Shown piece by piece: positions 44,916 to 52,583 of a stretch of 64,000 bases of DNA. The position numbers were made by a program, and so were the translations under genes. Below the pieces are notes generated by a model. That model saw nothing but the letters and a program-made list of their open reading frames with translations. It made no database searches and was not told the DNA's origin. Within the stretch, counting starts at the first letter, position 1; every line of letters begins with the position of its first letter. The stretch is from Thiodiazotropha sp040506705 (GTDB lineage: Bacteria > Pseudomonadota > Gammaproteobacteria > Chromatiales > Chromatiaceae): assembly GCA_040506705.1 (NCBI GenBank), contig JBEVWG010000024.1, positions 1 to 64,000 on the forward strand, given 5' to 3'.

Positions 44916-45806
44916 ATGGAGAAGGGTGTGGAGTTGATATCACTGCATACATTCAGAGCGGTTGTCGAGGAGGGTGGGATTTTATCGGCTTCCCGTAAGT
45001 TGAATACAGTCCAATCCAATGTCACTACCCGGATCAAGAGATTGGAAGAAGAGTTGGATTCGGAGCTTTTTTATCGTAAAGGGCGAGGTTTGACATTGGC
45101 ACCAGCCGGTCGCGTGCTGTATGACTACGCACTGCAGATTTTACAAATGGAAAATCAGGCCTCTGCCGCAGTGAGGCAAGTTGGCGAGCAATCTGGCGAA
45201 TTACGTATTGGCGCAATGGAGACTTTTGCCTCGTTACGTCTGGCCCCGGCATTAATGCGGCTGCAACAGGATCACAAAGGCGTTGAGTTACGTGTCGAGA
45301 CAAATACCTCATCAGCATTAGTTGAGCAGGTACTCAACCATAAACTGGATTGTGCATTTGTTGCCGGTATAGTGAATCACAGTGATCTACTTGTGTGTGA
45401 TATCGGCAGAGAAGAGCTGGTTTTGGTGCGTGCAAAACATGGCCATTCTCAATCACAACTGATACTGTTTCGTGAAGGCTGCGCCTATCGTGAGCGCGCC
45501 TTGTCCTGGAGGCGGGAGAATGGTCAGCAAGTCAGTGAAATCATGGAGCTCGGGACGCTCGATGGGATACTGGGTTGTGTCGCTGTAGGGCTGGGGTATA
45601 CGCTGATGCCGGCCTGGGTGGTTTCTCAAAGTCGATATGTTGAAGATCTTGTAGTTGAACGCATACCTCCGCATCTGGCTATGGTTGCAACGGTTATGGT
45701 TAGACATAAGCAGGGAGTGCCGTTGAAGGCACTTGAAACTCTGGCCCAGGCGGTGATTGAGTCAACAGAAAAAATAGATGCTGTAACAAGATTGAAAGGG
45801 GCCTAG
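44916..45806 (+). CDS. LysR-family transcriptional regulator
   Basis: A 296-residue regulator with an N-terminal winged helix (about 10-70, with 'GGILSASRKLNTVQSNVTTRIKRLEEEL' at the usual place) and an effector-binding domain (about 95-290). Such LysR-MFS divergent pairs are common and the regulator usually controls the transporter. Its last codon lies at the edge of a palindromic element (45809-45921). Confidence 0.9.
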   Translation: MEKGVELISLHTFRAVVEEGGILSASRKLNTVQSNVTTRIKRLEEELDSELFYRKGRGLTLAPAGRVLYDYALQILQMENQASAAVRQVGEQSGELRIGAMETFASLRLAPALMRLQQDHKGVELRVETNTSSALVEQVLNHKLDCAFVAGIVNHSDLLVCDIGREELVLVRAKHGHSQSQLILFREGCAYRERALSWRRENGQQVSEIMELGTLDGILGCVAVGLGYTLMPAWVVSQSRYVEDLVVERIPPHLAMVATVMVRHKQGVPLKALETLAQAVIESTEKIDAVTRLKGA

Positions 45807-45808
45807 GG

Positions 45809-45921
45809 CGAATGGCACTTACTTAAGGGGATTTGTTACGTAGAACGAGAATTTTCTGAGGTAACCAAGCTATTTTGGTGGGGCAGGGCCCCACCAAAAC
45901 GGCTTAAGTAAGTGCCATTCG
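45809..45921 (+). repeat. Palindromic element with 19-base perfect terminal repeats
   Basis: Left end CGAATGGCACTTACTTAAG (45809-45827) and its exact complement at 45903-45921. Inside lies a second perfect hairpin: TTTTGGTGGGGC (45873-45884), loop AGG, GCCCCACCAAAA (45888-45899). It is 113 bases long with no ORF and looks like a non-autonomous miniature element. It begins two bases after the LysR stop, so it can also act as a terminator. Confidence 0.8.
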
Positions 45922-45924
45922 GGC

Positions 45925-45959
45925 CTAGGGCCTGTTAACACTAATCGAATAGGCCCTAG
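45925..45959 (+). repeat. Dispersed GGGCCTG repeat, copy with inverted ends
   Basis: CTAGGGCCT (45925-45933) is repeated inverted as AGGCCCTAG (45951-45959); the part GTTAACACTAAT between them matches 19541-19552. It is directly attached to the 113-base palindromic element. Confidence 0.55.
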
Positions 45960-46085
45960 ATAAAACAGGTGAATTGGAGCCTGATTATCCTTGCTTTAAT
46001 TGATAGTAAACAGATCGTGGTCAGTTGAAATCTATCACATAGGTTTTTGACGGTGCCTAAACGTTGATGAAAGGTTACTGGCTTT

Positions 46086-47234
46086 ATGGCAGAGCATAGG
46101 CAGATTTCGCAATTTGACCATTTTATTCCTGTTACCACTTCAGAGATAATCTCTGCACTGGCGAAAGGTGGATTATCGCCCGATCAAATTCAGGTGATTC
46201 ATAAGCTCAGGCGAATTCTTACGCTTCAATTTTCTGATAAATTAGTCCATCTGAAGCATGTTTATCAGCCCTTCAACCCGGATCGTGAGCTGGTGTCTGA
46301 TGCCTCTGAGACTTGTAAACCTGCAGAGTCAATCGAGCGTATCAAAAAACTGTTAAGTGATGCGAATTACTCCGAGCTTAATCGAGAACAGATTGAATTC
46401 GCTTTAGAGCAGTCATCGCCCTATGGTCTGGATGTCAAAATTGACTTTGATAGATTTGAATACGTCAGTCTATTCTATCGGGCCAAGAGTCAGCAGTCGG
46501 CAGCGGTTCGTGACTGGAAAACCTGCTATCTGAAAAAGCGCACAGTTAATTTTATCACCTACCAAAGGATATGCCTGCTGCTCTACTATCGGGGTCACCA
46601 GGACAAAGCAGGAATTCATATAAAGTTATTCAAAGATATTTTAAAACCTGATCTAGAGATGCTTTTTCCTGACTGTAAAATCAGGATGAAAGTAGTTGAT
46701 AAGTTGAAACTCGCTGTAACTGGTGGGGGCGGTACTGCAGGGGGGCTGGTAGCGACCATAGGTAAATTAACAGCGGCTGTATCACCTTGGGCGATTGTTA
46801 TGGCTGTGGGAGGTTTTGCTGCACTATTATGGCGTCAGATAAATAAGGTCTTTATGCAAAGAACCCGCTACATGGCTTCACTGGCGCAAAATCTCTATTT
46901 CAATAATTTGGACAACAATATGGGGGCAGTAACCTATATTGTTGATCAGGCGCGTCAGGAAGAGATTAAAGAGACCATTCTGGCCTACGGATTGATCAAT
47001 CTTCTTGCGATCAATGATAAGTCTGAACTCGATACGGCTTGCGAGCAATGGCTGACCGAAAAATTTGACTGTGTGATCGATTTCGATATCGATGATGGAA
47101 TAAAAAAACTTCAAAGATTTAAATTGATAGATTCTGATAGTGGAGAGTTGAGATGTGTATCAGCTGAGCTGTTATGTGAAAACCTGGATAGGCAGTGGCT
47201 TGAATATATCGAGAAACCTGAGATTAGATATTGA
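46086..47234 (+). CDS. DUF3754 (TMEM143-like) membrane protein
   Basis: A 382-residue protein matching the DUF3754/TMEM143 family: the hallmark region 'DKLKLAVTGGGGTAGGL' at 205-221, one or two membrane segments (about 218-249) and then 'QRTRYMASLAQNLYFNNLDN' (258-277) and 'EEIKETILAYGLI'. The family spans bacteria, cyanobacteria and mitochondria and has no established function. The rhodanese gene follows 28 bases later on the same strand. Confidence 0.85.
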   Translation: MAEHRQISQFDHFIPVTTSEIISALAKGGLSPDQIQVIHKLRRILTLQFSDKLVHLKHVYQPFNPDRELVSDASETCKPAESIERIKKLLSDANYSELNREQIEFALEQSSPYGLDVKIDFDRFEYVSLFYRAKSQQSAAVRDWKTCYLKKRTVNFITYQRICLLLYYRGHQDKAGIHIKLFKDILKPDLEMLFPDCKIRMKVVDKLKLAVTGGGGTAGGLVATIGKLTAAVSPWAIVMAVGGFAALLWRQINKVFMQRTRYMASLAQNLYFNNLDNNMGAVTYIVDQARQEEIKETILAYGLINLLAINDKSELDTACEQWLTEKFDCVIDFDIDDGIKKLQRFKLIDSDSGELRCVSAELLCENLDRQWLEYIEKPEIRY

Positions 47235-47262
47235 TGACAATTAATAGAGGTACCCTTAACCC

Positions 47263-47934
47263 ATGATAAATAAATTCCAGGCCATACAATTATTACTACT
47301 ACTAATAGGGTTGTCTTTTTTCAGTTCTGGTGCAGTTTCATTGGAAGTGAACATTACCCCGCAGATTGATGAATTTCAGATCCAACATGGCAAAAAGCTA
47401 ATCACTATTCGCCGCAATCAGGATACTGAGGCGATGCTGGAATTCGATTTCGCCCGCACCTCACGTCCCTGTCCTCCCTTTTGTGCACAACCGATGCAGG
47501 TCACTAAGGAGGTGAAAACGATTGGGGAGATAGAGCTTATTGAATTTATGAAAAATGAGCTTAGTCAAGACCATGGATTATTGATCGATGCCAGAACAAC
47601 GGATTGGCATGAGCGCGGCACAATACCTGGCTCAATTAATATTCCCTACACACAACTCAACCCAGATCAGGGTGCAGACGAAATAACACTCGAGGATTCG
47701 CTGTCGAGATTAGGTGGAAAATTGGTTAATGAAAAATGGGATTTCACTCAGGCAAAGTTGCTCGTTCTCTGGTGCAATGGACCATGGTGTGGACAGTCCC
47801 CGACAGCGATCAAAGGACTACTCAGTATAGGCTATCCTCATCAGAAGCTTCTCTACTATCGTGGCGGCATGCAGCTCTGGAGGATCTTTGGACTACCCGT
47901 TGTCTCAGCGGAAGGTGATTTGCTGGATGAGTGA
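47263..47934 (+). CDS. Exported rhodanese-like protein
   Basis: A 223-residue exported protein: signal peptide (about 1-26), a short N-terminal domain with a CPPFC motif (Cys70, Cys74) and a rhodanese domain (about 85-215) with active-site loop WCNGPWCGQS (Cys171, second cysteine at 176). It may transfer or bind sulfane sulfur in the periplasm. The paired CPPFC cysteines could be redox-active or bind metal. Probably co-transcribed with the DUF3754 gene. Confidence 0.87.
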   Translation: MINKFQAIQLLLLLIGLSFFSSGAVSLEVNITPQIDEFQIQHGKKLITIRRNQDTEAMLEFDFARTSRPCPPFCAQPMQVTKEVKTIGEIELIEFMKNELSQDHGLLIDARTTDWHERGTIPGSINIPYTQLNPDQGADEITLEDSLSRLGGKLVNEKWDFTQAKLLVLWCNGPWCGQSPTAIKGLLSIGYPHQKLLYYRGGMQLWRIFGLPVVSAEGDLLDE

Positions 47935-48053
47935 TGGTTTGATGCTCCATATTCAGTAGTCAAGGAGGTTGTTTAGGATAAAAAACCGGGAAATATAGAA
48001 TCAGCTTGTTACTGCCGAATCTATTTTGTTACAAGATATTTTCAATTGTTCAC

Positions 48054-48083
48054 TTGACTCTTGACGTTATCACTCCATACTCT
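48054..48083 (+). promoter_or_regulatory. Possible sigma70 promoter of the exopolysaccharide operon
   Basis: TTGACT (48054-48059), an 18-base spacer and TACTCT (48078-48083). If used, transcription would start near 48090, downstream of a possible TTG start codon at 48061 and upstream of the GTG at 48112, supporting the latter as the real start. Confidence 0.4.
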
Positions 48084-48111
48084 TAAAAAAAGCTGTTTAT
48101 CATATATTTAC

Positions 48112-50184
48112 GTGAAATATTATAGTCGTTTACTTCTGCCTTTCCTGATACTTTTTTGCATTGCGCTGTCCGTTTTCGCAGAGACAGCCAGTTCTGATGC
48201 TGTATCGGTGAAAGGAACCAAGCTTTCAGCTGACAATCATCCTCTGCCAAGTAGTGCGCTTGAGGATGAATATTGGCAGTGGCTTACTCAACTGGCTGAC
48301 GAACTGGACAAGATGATATCTCATCAGCCAACTGTCCGATCAACGAGGAATCTCTTGAAAACCGATTGTGAAAGGTCTCAATCGGTTAACTATCGAGAGC
48401 AAGCGCTCTTGGCAGAAGCTGATCTGGCAAGAAAGGATCTTGGCCTCTATTTTGATGCTGGGGTAACTGATGAATGGGACTCAGAATTCGAATCAGAAGA
48501 TAGTCAGCGGGCCTATGTCGGCTTGACGTGGCGAGTGCTCGAAGATGGCTATCGAGAGCAGCGGCACCGTGCCAATTTGGCTGAAGCCCGAGCAGAATCA
48601 GAAGTACTTCAGTCAAAGTTAGATCTGCGGAAATCACTTGAAACCTGTCGATATGATGCAACAAGGGATAGTTTTGCCCCTGTATGGCTGCCACTGCTGA
48701 CCCTCAAGGAGTCCTTTCTGAGTAAGCTCTATGAGCTGCAAAAAGAGAGCTATTTGATGGGGGGAATATACTTAGATGATCTTCTCGACAGCCAAAGGGA
48801 GCTGAAATCGATACTTGAGCACTATCGCATGCTGCAGCATGGATTGGCGCAGCAAAATGATAGAATTGAGCCTGGAATGCCCCCGCTATTGGATCTGGAT
48901 ATGGCAGAAATTCGTCAACGAATTCAGGATGATCCTGAGCGGGAAAGGCTTTTGAATCTAAAACACTCTATTTTAGATGAACAGAGCATCTCCAATGACG
49001 ATAAGCGTTTGCGTTTTTATCTTCGATATAACGTGCATGAGGATAGCCGCGAAAATGGTCCAACAGTTGGTGCAGCCTTCTCCATGCCACTTGCAGCTGG
49101 TCGTTATTCAGAGTCAATTGTGGATCTGCATAAAAAAGGTATTCAGCAGGAGATAGAAGATGGAGAGCGAAAAAGACTCAGACGAAGTGAGCTTGCCTAT
49201 AGTGAATTGTTGGAGCAGCGTGAGCGCGTAGTAAAACAGAATTACCGCTATCTGGCAGCCTATGAACAGCTCAGGCGTACGATTGGAAGGCATCAATGGG
49301 TGGCTGGATCAGGAGAGTTTACACATGCTGTGACGAGGATGACTACCCTGATCGAAAGTGCCGTGGAACTCATGCGTGCTGTAGAAGAGATGTATAGACG
49401 GGTACATCGGGTGTTTGTCCGGGGGGGTATCTCCTACAGTCCTGAATTGGTAACACTTACGTCGCTACAAAATAGCACTTATCGGGCTAGAGAAGGGGGT
49501 AGGGCGGTATATATTTGGTCTGCCAGTTTTAACCGCTTTCCGAATGGATTGATTCAGGAATTTATACGTGCAAAAGGTATAAATGAGGTTATTCTGAGTG
49601 GTAGTGAGCAGATTCAAGATAAGAAGCTGTCAGGGTTTCTGAAGGCATCTGAACAGAGGGGGATTAAGGTTCAGGTTTTGCTGGGTGACAATACCTGGCT
49701 CACCAAATCCAGGCAAAAAGCACTTCTGGTTAGATTGGGACGATTGATTGAGCGCAGTGGGCATCTACACATTGATGTTGAACCTCATACACTCGATGAT
49801 TTTAAACAGAAGCGACGGACCTATCTGGAGAGCTACCAGCAACTGATTTCTGCGATTTCAAGTCGGCTTGGTAAACAGGGGCAAATCTCAGTATCAGTGC
49901 CGTTACATTGGGATCCGCAGGACTACCGGCACCTCAATACTACAGTTGATCGTATCTATCTGATGGCTTATGAGATCAGACGGGTTGATACCTTGCAGCG
50001 TAGATTGGCTGAGGTTCTCCCTCATCTCTCACTCGAAAAAGTTGTCATTGCATTGCGGCCTGAGGATTTTATGAATGAAGTTGAACTTGAGTCTGTGATA
50101 GAGCAACTCTCGAAAAAATTTGGCGTGGAGCACTTTGCGCTACATGATATTGACAGTTATCTAGAACTCAGCGATGGGCAGTAG
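48112..50184 (+). CDS. TolC-like outer-membrane protein fused to a glycoside-hydrolase-like domain
   Basis: A protein of about 690 residues. A signal peptide (MKYYSRLLLPFLILFCIALSVFA) is followed by a region with the two-fold repeat of OEP/TolC channels: a beta pair plus long helices at about 95-270 (LGLYFDAGVTDEW, AYVGLTWRVLEDGYREQRHRA) and again at about 315-455 (LRFYLRYNVHEDS, VGAAFSMPLAAGRYSESIVD). The last 230 residues look like a TIM-barrel hydrolase, with VYIWSA, ISVSVPLHW, 'GHLHIDVEPH' (acidic, GH18-like active-site strand) and 'VDRIYLMAYE'. I infer an export channel with its own polysaccharide-processing domain. The frame opens at a TTG at 48061; GTG at 48112 gives a clean signal peptide. 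The next gene starts at once (TAGATG). Confidence 0.72.
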   Translation: MKYYSRLLLPFLILFCIALSVFAETASSDAVSVKGTKLSADNHPLPSSALEDEYWQWLTQLADELDKMISHQPTVRSTRNLLKTDCERSQSVNYREQALLAEADLARKDLGLYFDAGVTDEWDSEFESEDSQRAYVGLTWRVLEDGYREQRHRANLAEARAESEVLQSKLDLRKSLETCRYDATRDSFAPVWLPLLTLKESFLSKLYELQKESYLMGGIYLDDLLDSQRELKSILEHYRMLQHGLAQQNDRIEPGMPPLLDLDMAEIRQRIQDDPERERLLNLKHSILDEQSISNDDKRLRFYLRYNVHEDSRENGPTVGAAFSMPLAAGRYSESIVDLHKKGIQQEIEDGERKRLRRSELAYSELLEQRERVVKQNYRYLAAYEQLRRTIGRHQWVAGSGEFTHAVTRMTTLIESAVELMRAVEEMYRRVHRVFVRGGISYSPELVTLTSLQNSTYRAREGGRAVYIWSASFNRFPNGLIQEFIRAKGINEVILSGSEQIQDKKLSGFLKASEQRGIKVQVLLGDNTWLTKSRQKALLVRLGRLIERSGHLHIDVEPHTLDDFKQKRRTYLESYQQLISAISSRLGKQGQISVSVPLHWDPQDYRHLNTTVDRIYLMAYEIRRVDTLQRRLAEVLPHLSLEKVVIALRPEDFMNEVELESVIEQLSKKFGVEHFALHDIDSYLELSDGQ

Positions 50185-51171
50185 ATGAGAATCAGAAACA
50201 AAAAAAGCTTTGTTGTAGTAGGGCCGGAAGGTAAAGCACCCAAGTCGATATGGTCAAAGTTAACCCATGTGGTCTACCTTCTATTCCTTATTCTGCTAGC
50301 TACATATTTAATCTATTTCATCTTTTACCGCTTCACTGCATTCGAATTGCAAGGTCAGGTAAGTGTAGAAAGGGTAAGAATCAGTGCTTTGCAGGGTGGA
50401 CGTATAACTTTGCTCAATGTTCAAGCTGGGGAGTATGTAAAGTCTGGAGATCAGATAGTAATATTAGAAACCAATGAAACATGCATAGTAAAGTCAGATA
50501 AAACATTGCGCAAATTGAAACAGTCCATTGCATTAGATCAGCAACGTCTGAAACTCCTTAACAGTAGAAGAGATATTGTGGCGACTAGAAAGCAGGGTTT
50601 GCTGGATGAACGCAGACTTGGCAGGGTGTTGGAACTTGAACGCCGGAAATTGACTGAAACGCAGTCACTGCAACGTGATCTGGATGATTTGGATATGAAG
50701 ATCCAGGTTATTACTGAGGAGATAAAACTGCAGCAATTTGAACTTCAACAGCAATCACAAATAGAAGACGAGACAAGTGACTGTGGACTGGAAAGAATTG
50801 TTGCACCAGTTGATGGAGTAGTGGTGGCAGTCAATCAGCACCTGTATGAGGTCATCAATCGAAAAGATACAATTCTGACATTAATGCCGGACAAACCAGA
50901 AGTATGGGTCGAGGCCTTTTCTAAAAAAGATGAACGTTTGCCCAATCTATCAGGACAGACTGTAGCTGTCAGATTGCCAAACAATGAGATCACGCAAGGA
51001 AAAGTTTCGAGTCTTCACGCTGCTGCATATCCATTCCCTGAAAGGGAATATGATATCTACACTCCTGAAGCGAGTTCACTAAGTCTAAAGATTATACCGA
51101 TCAACAATGAGACAGCTGTAGAGTGGAGTAAATTCGATAGAATGGCTGTAACGGTAGAGGGCGAGCGATGA
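50185..51171 (+). CDS. HlyD-like periplasmic adaptor (membrane fusion protein)
   Basis: A 328-residue protein with one N-terminal transmembrane helix (about 25-50), a split lipoyl/barrel-sandwich domain ('GGRITLLNVQAGEYVKSGDQIVIL' at about 72-95 and 'IVAPVDGVVVAVNQHLYEVI' at about 210-230), a coiled-coil hairpin between them (about 100-200, rich in QQRLKLLN and LQRDLDDLDMK) and a C-terminal beta-barrel. It should bridge the inner-membrane glycosyltransferase to the TolC-like protein. Its ATG follows the previous stop directly and its stop overlaps the next start (ATGA). Confidence 0.88.
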   Translation: MRIRNKKSFVVVGPEGKAPKSIWSKLTHVVYLLFLILLATYLIYFIFYRFTAFELQGQVSVERVRISALQGGRITLLNVQAGEYVKSGDQIVILETNETCIVKSDKTLRKLKQSIALDQQRLKLLNSRRDIVATRKQGLLDERRLGRVLELERRKLTETQSLQRDLDDLDMKIQVITEEIKLQQFELQQQSQIEDETSDCGLERIVAPVDGVVVAVNQHLYEVINRKDTILTLMPDKPEVWVEAFSKKDERLPNLSGQTVAVRLPNNEITQGKVSSLHAAAYPFPEREYDIYTPEASSLSLKIIPINNETAVEWSKFDRMAVTVEGER

Positions 51172-52583
51172 ATAGAGGACTCTTGATTTCGGCTGATGAA
51201 AACCCGCTACGCTTACCCCTCTCGAATAGCGCAGAAGAATCTAATTGGCGTGGCTTGGATGCTGGCGCGGATGTTGATTATTTCCTCATTGATACACCAA
51301 ATGAAGATCAAGCAAAAAAAATAATTGATTTGGTGAGGCATAAGTTGCTTCCGGCAGTCTATCTTAAACCGATTGTGTTAGTCAGTGTTTGGGGAGATCT
51401 GCCAAAATCATTGCAGGATCAATCAGATTTTGTCATTAGCCGACAGCAGATGAAGCGTGAATTGCCAGCAACCCTGTTGGATGAGATTGAGGCTCTTAAT
51501 CGGCGTATCAACAGTCTGCAAGAGCAGAAATTAAGAGCTGATACCAACCTGGCGTTACGGCTTCTTCGCTACCTATATACAAGGGATAGGGAGATTGAGC
51601 CAATCCCTTCGATTCATAGTCGAGGAGGATTTACCTATCCAGGATTAGAGAGTCTGTTTGGCGTAAATGATCTGAGTATGTGGCAGACTATTGAATTTCT
51701 AACTGCTCAACATCTGATTCAGACTCGGTTCATTACTCGAACACATCAGTGTGCGAGTTGTGGCTGTGCTTTTTTGAACTTTAAAGAGACTTGTCCTCAG
51801 TGCCAATCTGAAGAGCTTGATTCAGATGATTTGGTTCATCATTTTCGCTGTGGGTATACAGCAGAATTGGCAGATTTCAAACAACAGGAAAAGCTGGTCT
51901 GCCCTAAATGTGATCAGAGCTTGAAGCATATTGGCGTTGATTACGATAAGCCTTCGGTAATGTATCATTGCAGAGGTTGTGATCATCGTTTTCAAGAACC
52001 GGAAATTGCAACAACATGTTATGATTGCCATCGTACTGCACCACCCGAACATCAGATCCACCGCAATATAGATGCCTTTAAATTGAGTATGCTGGGAGTT
52101 AATGCTGCTCTGTTTGGTATCGACTCACTTTTTGCTTCGATACTAGAGCGTAAGCTACAGTTGCTTCCGCTTGATCTATTTGAACGATTTATATCTGTTG
52201 AGAAGGCGCGGATTATCCGTTACAAGCTTTCAAATTCAAGTTTGCTGCTTATTGATATCAAAGGACTTGAAGAGATCTACCTGAAACTGGGCGAGCGCAC
52301 CAGCGAGGTCTACGAGGAACTTGCGAATCTATTTTATGCCATGTTGCGTAATTCAGACCTTATCAGTAGTCGAAACGAATCGCTATTTCTCATGCTGTTA
52401 ACCGAAACCTCTCCCGATGATGCGAAAATTGTTCAACAGAGGTTAAGGCAGGGTGTGTCAGAGCTGCTTAAGGCCAGTTTGGGAACAACTCCTGAGATTA
52501 TCTCGAATATTACCAGTGTAGACGACTCTTTAGACCTGACAGAGTTTATGGAAAAGTTTTTAAACGAAAACCATGCTGAATGA
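51168..52583 (+). CDS. TackOD1 zinc-ribbon protein with degenerate GGDEF domain (probable c-di-GMP receptor)
   Basis: A 471-residue cytoplasmic protein. Residues 1-110 resemble a degenerate receiver or Rossmann-like domain. The middle (about 120-300) is a cysteine-rich TackOD1-type domain with zinc-ribbon pairs (Cys195/198/200, 209/212, 228, 245/248, 268/271, 284/287) and the typical LKHIGVDYDKP. The C-terminus (about 330-465) has a GGDEF-like fold ('SLLLIDIKGLEEIYLKLG') in which the signature is replaced by NESLF (403-407), but the RxxD I-site is preserved at exactly the right spacing (RNSD, 394-397). This is the pattern of PelD-type receptors. It likely binds c-di-GMP and controls the glycosyltransferase encoded next, whose start overlaps its stop by 11 bases. 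Confidence 0.82.
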   Translation: MNRGLLISADENPLRLPLSNSAEESNWRGLDAGADVDYFLIDTPNEDQAKKIIDLVRHKLLPAVYLKPIVLVSVWGDLPKSLQDQSDFVISRQQMKRELPATLLDEIEALNRRINSLQEQKLRADTNLALRLLRYLYTRDREIEPIPSIHSRGGFTYPGLESLFGVNDLSMWQTIEFLTAQHLIQTRFITRTHQCASCGCAFLNFKETCPQCQSEELDSDDLVHHFRCGYTAELADFKQQEKLVCPKCDQSLKHIGVDYDKPSVMYHCRGCDHRFQEPEIATTCYDCHRTAPPEHQIHRNIDAFKLSMLGVNAALFGIDSLFASILERKLQLLPLDLFERFISVEKARIIRYKLSNSSLLLIDIKGLEEIYLKLGERTSEVYEELANLFYAMLRNSDLISSRNESLFLMLLTETSPDDAKIVQQRLRQGVSELLKASLGTTPEIISNITSVDDSLDLTEFMEKFLNENHAE

